A stretch of 48,390 nucleotides of DNA from Gemmatimonadota bacterium. GTDB taxonomy: Bacteria; Gemmatimonadota; Gemmatimonadetes; Gemmatimonadales; GWC2-71-9. The stretch lies in the NCBI GenBank assembly GCA_003222205.1, contig QHVC01000047.1, positions 1 to 48,390 of the forward strand, in the 5' to 3' direction. Position numbers and translations under genes: made by a program. The notes beneath the pieces were generated by a model that was not told where the DNA came from, made no database searches, and saw only the letters and a program-made list of their open reading frames with translations. Below are positions 41,750-48,390 of this stretch, piece by piece. Numbering within the stretch: the first letter of the stretch is position 1; the number at the start of each line of letters is the position of its first letter.

Positions 41750-44700
41750 GTGGTCGCTCGTCGTGGTTCTCTCGGCGCCTTGCTCGCCGTGGCCGCCGTT
41801 CTCGCATCGGCCGCTCCCTCGACCGACCAAATCAGTGTAACTCCGGACGCCGGCTCCCTCATAGTCCCTTTGAACTCCCTGGAAAAAACAGTCTCATTCA
41901 CGCTGTACACTGGGGCTAGCACCCAGCAGACCTGGCATGTCTCGCCTGTCTGCTCCGGCGTTATCACAAATTGCTGGGCTCCTAACGGCTACGACGTCAC
42001 GTTCATGCAGGCGACTGGCGTACCGATCAAGTTCTCCACACCCTTGGCAGGCTCTGGTACGATCACCTTGACCGCCTCCAGGCTCGGCGTCTCCGATTCC
42101 GGCTGGTACAACGTCACCGTGGACGGGACTCCTCCCGACATTCGGTTGCTCGCGCCCTCGGGCGACGTGGGAGTCGAGTACCCCACCATCCAGCTCGCTT
42201 GGTGCGACAACACCTCGCTGGATGCGGCGAGCCGCTGGATCAAGGTGAATGGCGTCGACAAGACGACGAGCTTCGATTATGTCGGCGGCGGTCCCCCGGA
42301 CTGCGTGGTGAAGGCGACCTCCACCACCTCCAGCGTCTCGCTCGTGGTGGGGAGCAACACGGTCGCGGCGCACATCTGCGACGCTGCTTCGAACTGCACG
42401 TTCGCGAGCTTCTCGATCACGCGGGTGACCTACGGCGTGGCGGTGACGCCAGACGGCGCGACCACCCCGCAGCGCCCCGCCAATACCTCGGGCTACAGCG
42501 AGAATTTCACGGTGCAGAACACGGGGACCGGGCAGGACAATTACAGCCTCTCATGCGGCGGCTCGGCGAACGTGACGTGCACGGGGTTGACGATCGATGG
42601 CGTACCCGCGTCCAGTGTAAACTTGGTCGGCGGCGCCCTGAAAACGGTCGTGGCCTCGTACAATGTGGGCGCCGTGGGGACTGGGACGCTGAGTCTGACG
42701 GCGACGGGGACTTACGCCAGCGACGGAGGCAGCTTCACCGTCCCCGTGGTCACTCCGAGTGCTCAGCCGTCGATCGTGGATGTCAGCGCCGTGAACCCTG
42801 GCACCTTCGTTGGCCGCGACCTCTGCCTCACGATTGCGGCCGGCCCCGCTGCCGCTTCCGAATGCGGCGACCTCCGGATCGTCCACGCGCTTCCGCCGAC
42901 CCGGACGATGAACAGGGCGCGGACGCCAACGCTCTTGTACAACAGCCAAACGGCGCACCCCTACCCCATCGTTGCGGCCAACGTGACCCTGCCGTCAGGA
43001 GCGACGGTCCCGGACAGTGTGACCGGGACCTTGACCATCGGCGGGGTGACGCGTGCCCGCGCGAAGTGGCTGGGCAACCAGTGGTCGCCCGGCCAGACTC
43101 GGCGCGTCGCGTTCGGCTTCGATGCATTGAACGACGCGACCGGCGTCTACTCCTACACCCTTGAGATCCGTAACTGGTATCCTGACCCCACTCCCAGCCA
43201 GCCAACGACGGTGAATGCGGAGGTCGTCATTGTAAACCGCAGCGGCAGCCCCTTCGGTGCGGGCTGGTGGCTTGCGGGCCTTGAAGAGTTCCGGTGGATC
43301 GCCGACGGGCGAAAGCTCGTGATCGGCGGCGACGGTACGATTCGTGTGTACTCCACGGTCGCAACGAATCTCTACACTGCCCCGAACCCCACGCGCCTCG
43401 ATACGCTGGACGGCACGGGTGCCGACTACGTTCGCGTGGCGCCGCATGGTGTTGGCGTGCACTTCAGCGCAGCGACCGGGAAACACATCGCAACCGTCAA
43501 CCGTCTCGGGCAGCGAACGGAGTTCCGCTACGACGACTGCGGTCGACTGAGCCGGATCATGTTGCCGCCCGACACGACGAGCCGCATGTACACCTTCACC
43601 TACACGTCCGCCACGGACTGCACGACCCCGCTGGCGAGCGTCACAGCCCCGCCTGCCGGCGTTCAGACCCGGGTCGCAACGGTCACGGTCGTCGGCGGCC
43701 AGGTCACCACGATTCGAGACCCCGACACGTTCAGCGTGGGCTTCGGCTACGACCCGGGCTTCACGAACCGGATCATCTCCCGGACTGACCAGCGGGGCAA
43801 CACCACGTTCTACTCCTTCGATGCCGCGGGCAAACTCGCTACGGACAGCTTGCCGCTCGGGACGGGGCAGACCCCGATCGTGCAGCGCCTCCGAGCGGTC
43901 GAAGCCGTCGGCCTTACCACGGCCATCGACACGGCGGCGGCGTACACCCGCATGGACGGCCCACGCGTGGATGTGGCCGATACGAGTGCGCTCTGGCTGG
44001 ACCGGTTCGGGGCGCCGCGGCGGATCGTGAACTCGCTGGGCTACGAGACCGTGATCAAGCGGGAGAACCCGATGTTCGCCGGGTTGGCAACCGAGGTGCG
44101 CAGCCCGGACGGATTCGTCACGCAGGCGAAATACGATCCTCGCGGCAACATCGACACGCTCATCGCGGTCAATCCGCTCGGTGACGGCCGGAACGCCGTC
44201 ACCCGGTATCACTGGGACGCGAAGTGGGACTTCGTCGATTCCATCGTCACCCCGATGGGCGTCACAACGACGATGGGGTACGACGCGCAGAATGGAAGCC
44301 GTCTTTTCCAGCAGGTGGGAGCGGATGTGAACAGGCGAGTCTCATTCAACTACGGCAACGCGCAGAATCTACTCTCATCGGTGGTCGTGCAGTCTATCAA
44401 GGAAGACTCGGTCGTGTATGACGGTCAATGGAATGTGGCGGGCAGCCGGACGGCCAGAGGGTTCTGGACGAGCTACTACAAGGATGCCATCGGCCGTGAT
44501 ACCCTCCTCGTGACGCCCATCGACAGCACCGACAAGACCCGGGGCGGCGCCCAGGACATGACCATTCGCCAGCGGCAGCGGACGGTCTTCACGGTCATGG
44601 ACCGCGATTCGATTATAGAGACCATCGCCCCGAACGGCGCAGAAGAAGTGCGAGTGGACAAGCGCTACGATGGCGCCGGCAACCTGCTTTCACTCGCCCG

Positions 44701-47425
44701 GGTCTCGATCCCTGACCCTGCTGCTATTGGCACGATCACGACCCAGTGGCGTTACGACGTCGCCAACCGCAGGGTGGCCGAGGTCGCTCCCGATGGCATG
44801 GTCGATAGTACCAATTATGATCCGGCAGGCAACGCCGTAAATGCTGTCACTCGTCGCAAGGATCCCACGAGTGGAACGCGCCTGACGATCAACCAGAGCT
44901 ACGACGCGCTCAACCGGCTGACGACGCGTGTCCTACCTCAGATCACTTATCTGTCCCGACCGACGGCCTTCTACATCCAGCCCCCGCATAGCGTGTGGGA
45001 CGCCTTGGACTACCCCGCGTACGCGATCCCAGCCGAAACGCACACGTTCACGTACGACCCCATGGGCCGGCTGCTGACAGCCGACAATGCCGATGCCAGA
45101 GTGAAGCGCACGTACTACCCCGGGGGCCTCCTGCAGACGGACAGCCTGCGGATCCAGACGGTAGCCCGCGACGATTGGAGCCGTCACATGTATGGGTTGC
45201 GGAACACGTACGATCTGGATGGTCGTCGGACGGTGCTCGCCGTACCGCACCAGCTCGGGATCGGTAACGATACGACGATCTCCTTTGCGTACGACGCGCA
45301 GCTCGGCGCGCTGCAGACCGTCACGGATCTACAGAGAACCTCATACGGCTTTGGATACAATTTCCACGGGGACCTCGGCTCGATCGCCGATCCGGGGTCG
45401 TACAGCGAGGCACTGGGATACGATGTGGACGGCCAGCTCGCGGCGGATACGATCCGGAACAACGGCTCTGCCAACTACCCGAGGATCCAGAGTGCTCCAT
45501 TCGTCAGGGCGACGAGGTTTCTCTTCGACGCGAGGCACAAGCTCCAATTGAGCGGCGAGGCGATCCAGTTACGGGACAGCCTACGGCCGACCTACACAGG
45601 TCTCGGGAACCTCAAGAGCACGTACTGGACCGAGTGGGGGTGCAACGGCTGCCAAATAGCGCCAACGGATCGCCACGCAACCGTCGAATCCTACACATTG
45701 GATGCGTTTGGCAATCTGACCCAAAGCTTCGTCGGAGACACGATCAATGGAATCGTGTATTACCCCGACGGCGACCAGTGGCATTATCAGAGCAGCACCA
45801 CGTGCTGTGATACCTGGAGCTATCAGCCGGGCACAGGGCGAATGACGACGATGTCCGTGGCCCAGCAATACCCGCGCTCGTTCTACTATGATTCGGCGGG
45901 TAATCAAGAGTTCTCTTCGGCGATGGATCCCGACAACGTCGTTACCCACCCGGCTACGGAGCGGGCTTCGTTCTTCGCGGCGGACGGCAGCCTCCGTATG
46001 GTCGACGCCCGCGCGGCAAAAGTTCCGCACGTCTACATGGGAGATTGGCAGACGTATGTCGTGGAAGACTATCGCTACGATGCACTAGGACGCCGGGTCT
46101 GGGTGCGGGCGCGGAAGTGGTGTGACGACTATGGGAAGAGCCTGCCGGCCGCCACCGAGTGCCGCGTCGGCGTCCTGCGACGGATCATTTGGGACGGCGA
46201 CCAGGAATTGGCCGAGATCCAGATGCCTTGGGCTCTCCAAGGCGTGTACATCGGTGGGTACGATACCACGCAGCAGGCGCAGTGGTGGGAAAACGACGTG
46301 AACCCTGTATCGCTCCCTCTCCTGAACGTGAACGGCTCGCTGGTCGGGGACCCCAATCCCTACTTCGGGCACGTCATCTATGCCGGTCGGCGAGGGGTCG
46401 ATCAACCGATCGCGATCACGCGTGTGAACTACGTGATGGGCATGGATTGGTACTACGGGAACAACGGGTCGCAGTTCGACTATAACCCGCCTCGTGTGAA
46501 GGCACCGTTCACGATCGTGCCCTTCTGGAATGCGCGCGGCGATGCGCCTGTGGGTGTCTTCAGCACTGGAGACCAATTCTTGTGCGGTGTCCCCCACATC
46601 TATCCGGCCGGCTATGATACCGCATGTGTGGCGATTCGGTGGCCGTTCAATTGGTCATCGTCCGACCGCAATGGGGGACTGCCGCACGACTACTGGCATG
46701 GGACCCTGCTCGAGGGCAAGCGTGACGGGTCAGGTTTCCGGTATATGCGAAACCGTTACTACGATCCGTTGACGGGCCGGTTTACGCAGGAAGATCCCAT
46801 GGGCCTCGGCGGGGGCCTCAACGCCTACGGGTTTGCGGCGGGCGATCCGATAAACTTCGGTGATCCATTCGGGCTGCAGCCCGAAACAAAGGAGGAATGC
46901 GAGAAGCATGGCTTAGAGGATTATGAGACCTACATAGTGATCGCCCGCCTTCCCGACGGCCAGGTACTTAAAATTCGTGAATTCCACGACTGTTCGCGCT
47001 GGAGGCGGGCTCACGAGCTCGAGGTGGCGATGACGTGTCGCTTCAACGATCCGATGAGCGGCATCTGTCTCGATCCCTTGCCGACGAAGGCGCCCCAGTG
47101 TGCGGTTGCCCACGTGGCTATTGGGGTCCATCTGATCATGGATGCGTTTGGTGTAAGCAAGGTCGGGGCGATTGTCAACGCGGGTGGCGGCCCCCTCAGA
47201 GTTGCTGGTAACTGGCTATGGGAGGGTCTCCAGCACTCCGGAGTGCATGGCTTGTTAGGCGCTGGAGAGGCGTTCGCCGAGGGAGAACGGGATCCCCAGC
47301 GACTCGGCGCACACGACGCCCTGGGTATGATGGAAAGCTTCGTCCCAGGCAGCGGCACTTTGGCCGCCGGTGCCGAAGCCAACAAGGTGTGCTCCGACAT
47401 GGGTGATCCGATCAACCCGAAGTGA
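41750..47425 (+). CDS. RHS-6: giant secreted RHS/YD-repeat protein, unknown tip
   Basis: 1891 aa from GTG 41750, placed 36 nt after the promoter. A signal peptide (MVARRGSLGALLAVAAVLASA) is followed by two or three Ig-like domains (YGVAVTPDGATTPQ to LSLTATGTYASDGG). Then comes the domain LCLTIAAGPAAASECGDLRIVH shared with RHS-4, about 1000 residues of YD repeats and the core YDPLTGRFTQEDPMGLGGG with GDPFGLQP. The tip (about 185 residues) has TKEECEKHGLEDYETYIVIARL, a Cys-containing middle (TCRFNDPMSGICLDP) and a hydrophobic helix, VAHVAIGVHLIMDAFGVSK; I cannot assign it. Unlike the other RHS genes it has no partner gene: only 30 nt separate its stop from the right-hand island repeat. Confidence 0.88.
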   Translation: MVARRGSLGALLAVAAVLASAAPSTDQISVTPDAGSLIVPLNSLEKTVSFTLYTGASTQQTWHVSPVCSGVITNCWAPNGYDVTFMQATGVPIKFSTPLAGSGTITLTASRLGVSDSGWYNVTVDGTPPDIRLLAPSGDVGVEYPTIQLAWCDNTSLDAASRWIKVNGVDKTTSFDYVGGGPPDCVVKATSTTSSVSLVVGSNTVAAHICDAASNCTFASFSITRVTYGVAVTPDGATTPQRPANTSGYSENFTVQNTGTGQDNYSLSCGGSANVTCTGLTIDGVPASSVNLVGGALKTVVASYNVGAVGTGTLSLTATGTYASDGGSFTVPVVTPSAQPSIVDVSAVNPGTFVGRDLCLTIAAGPAAASECGDLRIVHALPPTRTMNRARTPTLLYNSQTAHPYPIVAANVTLPSGATVPDSVTGTLTIGGVTRARAKWLGNQWSPGQTRRVAFGFDALNDATGVYSYTLEIRNWYPDPTPSQPTTVNAEVVIVNRSGSPFGAGWWLAGLEEFRWIADGRKLVIGGDGTIRVYSTVATNLYTAPNPTRLDTLDGTGADYVRVAPHGVGVHFSAATGKHIATVNRLGQRTEFRYDDCGRLSRIMLPPDTTSRMYTFTYTSATDCTTPLASVTAPPAGVQTRVATVTVVGGQVTTIRDPDTFSVGFGYDPGFTNRIISRTDQRGNTTFYSFDAAGKLATDSLPLGTGQTPIVQRLRAVEAVGLTTAIDTAAAYTRMDGPRVDVADTSALWLDRFGAPRRIVNSLGYETVIKRENPMFAGLATEVRSPDGFVTQAKYDPRGNIDTLIAVNPLGDGRNAVTRYHWDAKWDFVDSIVTPMGVTTTMGYDAQNGSRLFQQVGADVNRRVSFNYGNAQNLLSSVVVQSIKEDSVVYDGQWNVAGSRTARGFWTSYYKDAIGRDTLLVTPIDSTDKTRGGAQDMTIRQRQRTVFTVMDRDSIIETIAPNGAEEVRVDKRYDGAGNLLSLARVSIPDPAAIGTITTQWRYDVANRRVAEVAPDGMVDSTNYDPAGNAVNAVTRRKDPTSGTRLTINQSYDALNRLTTRVLPQITYLSRPTAFYIQPPHSVWDALDYPAYAIPAETHTFTYDPMGRLLTADNADARVKRTYYPGGLLQTDSLRIQTVARDDWSRHMYGLRNTYDLDGRRTVLAVPHQLGIGNDTTISFAYDAQLGALQTVTDLQRTSYGFGYNFHGDLGSIADPGSYSEALGYDVDGQLAADTIRNNGSANYPRIQSAPFVRATRFLFDARHKLQLSGEAIQLRDSLRPTYTGLGNLKSTYWTEWGCNGCQIAPTDRHATVESYTLDAFGNLTQSFVGDTINGIVYYPDGDQWHYQSSTTCCDTWSYQPGTGRMTTMSVAQQYPRSFYYDSAGNQEFSSAMDPDNVVTHPATERASFFAADGSLRMVDARAAKVPHVYMGDWQTYVVEDYRYDALGRRVWVRARKWCDDYGKSLPAATECRVGVLRRIIWDGDQELAEIQMPWALQGVYIGGYDTTQQAQWWENDVNPVSLPLLNVNGSLVGDPNPYFGHVIYAGRRGVDQPIAITRVNYVMGMDWYYGNNGSQFDYNPPRVKAPFTIVPFWNARGDAPVGVFSTGDQFLCGVPHIYPAGYDTACVAIRWPFNWSSSDRNGGLPHDYWHGTLLEGKRDGSGFRYMRNRYYDPLTGRFTQEDPMGLGGGLNAYGFAAGDPINFGDPFGLQPETKEECEKHGLEDYETYIVIARLPDGQVLKIREFHDCSRWRRAHELEVAMTCRFNDPMSGICLDPLPTKAPQCAVAHVAIGVHLIMDAFGVSKVGAIVNAGGGPLRVAGNWLWEGLQHSGVHGLLGAGEAFAEGERDPQRLGAHDALGMMESFVPGSGTLAAGAEANKVCSDMGDPINPK

Positions 47426-47455
47426 GCAGCCTAAGCGGCGGTGAAGGCCGCGGCC

Positions 47456-47491
47456 AAGCTGACGGAGACGATTCAAAGATTCCGGGTGAAT
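47456..47491 (+). repeat. Right copy of island-flanking direct repeat
   Basis: Matches 4480-4515 with one mismatch and still encodes [12 protein letters not shown] before stopping. It is a stray piece of the chemotaxis receptor gene's 3' end, 43 kb away from the gene. Confidence 0.85.
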
Positions 47492-47498
47492 AGTAATA

Positions 47499-47538
47499 GC
47501 TGACGTCTGATGTCTGACGCCAGACATCAGACGTCAGC
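47499..47538. terminator. Perfect 18-bp hairpin of CTGACGT heptamers
   Basis: GCTGACGTCTGATGTCTG (47499-47516) pairs perfectly with 47521-47538 around ACGC. It lies between the end of the island and the convergent stop of the right-flank gene, so it can serve as a bidirectional terminator. It is made of CTGACGT/CTGATGT heptamers, the same style as the other tandem repeats. Confidence 0.8.
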
Positions 47539-47540
47539 CA

Positions 47541-48390
47541 TTACCACCCCTTGAACAGCCCCGCATCGCCGAAATCCCACAGCAGAAACGCGATCAGCTT
47601 CGGTCTTCGCGGCTCCGGTCCCACCGCCGGCAGCTCCGCGCCGATCGATCCGGCCACGTGCCCGAGCCGCGAGAGCTGCATCCACAGCTGCGGATAGAAC
47701 GACAGGGCGTGGTCGCCCTGGCGGGGCACGACCCACCCCGCTTCGACCATCGGGATGACGCGCCCAAAATCCTTCGCCACGCCGAGCCGGTACTCGAAGC
47801 CGGCGATGCCCGCCTGCTCTTCCCAGGTCCCGACGATCTGCCCCTGAACGGTCACCACCTCATGCGGGCTCCAGCCGAACGCGAGGAACGGTTCGACCTC
47901 CCAGCGGTCCTGTCGCCCGAGCCGCGGCGTGGCCTCGAGGCCGAGGGTGGTGATGGCGAGCGCCTGCGGGGAGTGCCAGAGGTCGAGCTTCCCCGCGAGG
48001 CTCGCCCCGTCGAAGCTGTTGGGCGCTCCGTCGAACGCGGTCCGCGCTTCGGCCTCGATCTGGAAGCGGGCGCCGAAGCGCCGCTCGAAGATGTAGTTCT
48101 GCTCGCGGTCGTGATTGACAAGCACAACCTCGTTTTCGGGGAACGCCTTCTCGACCAGGAAGCCGCGCGGAAAGTTCAGCTCTCCCGGCGGCCACGCCGC
48201 GCTGCCGCACAACGAGCGCACGTAGCGCACCACCCAGCGGATCTGCTCCGGCGTCGCGGCCTCGCCGAACGCCGGCATGTCGAGCGAGAGGCCATAGGCG
48301 GCGCCGCCCCGCGCGACGACGCCGCGCCAGCGTTCCGCAGGCTCAGGCGTGCTGGCCGCGCAGGTCGCGAGATCCGCGGGCGGAACCGTG
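47541..48390 (-). CDS. Cytochrome c-type domain joined to outer-membrane barrel-like region, partial
   Basis: The minus-strand frame is open to the window edge, so the N-terminus is missing; the first internal Met at 48278 is not the start. The visible beginning has ARGGAAYGLSLDMPAFGEAATP and EQIRWVVRYVRSLC, the axial-Met loop and C-terminal helix of a class I cytochrome c; the CxxCH haem site would be upstream. After residue about 75 comes a region of alternating strands (LDLWHSPQALAITTLGLEATP, FLAFGWSPHEVVTVQGQIVG, YPQLWMQLSRLGHVAGSIGAEL) resembling a small outer-membrane barrel. The fusion suggests electron transfer at the outer membrane, as an inference. A fragment of this gene lies at 41440-41605. 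Confidence 0.7.
   Translation of the reverse strand, partial: TVPPADLATCAASTPEPAERWRGVVARGGAAYGLSLDMPAFGEAATPEQIRWVVRYVRSLCGSAAWPPGELNFPRGFLVEKAFPENEVVLVNHDREQNYIFERRFGARFQIEAEARTAFDGAPNSFDGASLAGKLDLWHSPQALAITTLGLEATPRLGRQDRWEVEPFLAFGWSPHEVVTVQGQIVGTWEEQAGIAGFEYRLGVAKDFGRVIPMVEAGWVVPRQGDHALSFYPQLWMQLSRLGHVAGSIGAELPAVGPEPRRPKLIAFLLWDFGDAGLFKGW

Noticed and set aside
1-48390. CRISPR array or cas genes
   Set aside because: No regularly spaced direct repeats with unique spacers; the tandem repeats seen have no spacers.
1-48390. Type VI secretion or Tc-toxin context for the RHS proteins
   Set aside because: No VgrG, PAAR, Hcp, TcA/TcB genes or PAAR domain; the RHS proteins start with Sec-type signal peptides.
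1-48390. Transposase, integrase or insertion sequence explaining the duplications
   Set aside because: No DDE or tyrosine recombinase frame and no terminal inverted repeats around the remnants; duplication by recombination between RHS cores fits better.

Overview
The window looks like a GC-rich (roughly two-thirds G+C by eye) Gram-negative chromosome segment. Gemmatimonadota is my best guess, because of the DUF5916 outer-membrane-type protein, the Sec-exported giant YD/RHS proteins with Ig-like fronts, and the gene style. This is inference; no rRNA or tRNA gene is present to anchor it.

Left flank (1-4569): the end of a MacB-type ABC permease, a DUF5916 protein and a chemotaxis receptor. Right flank (47541-48390): the C-terminal part of a cytochrome c/outer-membrane barrel protein. 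Between them lies a mosaic accessory island of about 43 kb. It is bounded by a 36-bp near-perfect direct repeat of the chemotaxis gene's 3' end (4480-4515 and 47456-47491).

The island holds six RHS/YD-repeat loci. Four are full-length, secreted proteins of 1534-1891 aa (9688-14604, 18964-24441, 34831-39435, 41750-47425). Two are internally deleted remnants that keep their C-terminal tips (6283-7990, 16830-18201). Each RHS has a different tip; two tips carry HExxH zincin motifs and one has an NPGN-type domain. Five of the six are followed by small partner genes, three through ATGA stop/start overlaps, as in polymorphic toxin/immunity pairs. One partner family (39573-41212) is a tandem triplet in progressive decay.

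Three compact sigma-54 activator-type AAA+ proteins (4805-5770, 14994-16022, 33740-34753) lack any sensory domain. They sit beside the RHS genes, and further activator fragments mark old modules (7991-8206, 41606-41676). A complete-looking type II secretion operon (gspE-G-F-H-I-J-K-L-M-C-D, 24835-33743) ends in the third activator and is divergent from one RHS gene.

The main result of the hunt is a unifying regulatory signature. All four intact RHS genes, the gspE operon and two activator genes have a -24/-12 element of the form GGCAY-N6-TGC, 33-51 nt before the start codon. I did not find it before the flank genes. Upstream of these promoters lie locus-specific dyads that look like activator-binding sites: ACCGTACC/GGTACGGT, CATAGYRCTATG (one site on each strand), and paired GCGAATTCGC palindromes exactly 21 bp apart in two separate modules. 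I infer a sigma-54-switched system that co-expresses a dedicated T2SS and a set of exported RHS effector proteins.

A second layer is a family of 7- and 8-bp tandem repeats, found between genes as hairpins and inside T2SS genes in frame, especially in the pseudopilin leaders.
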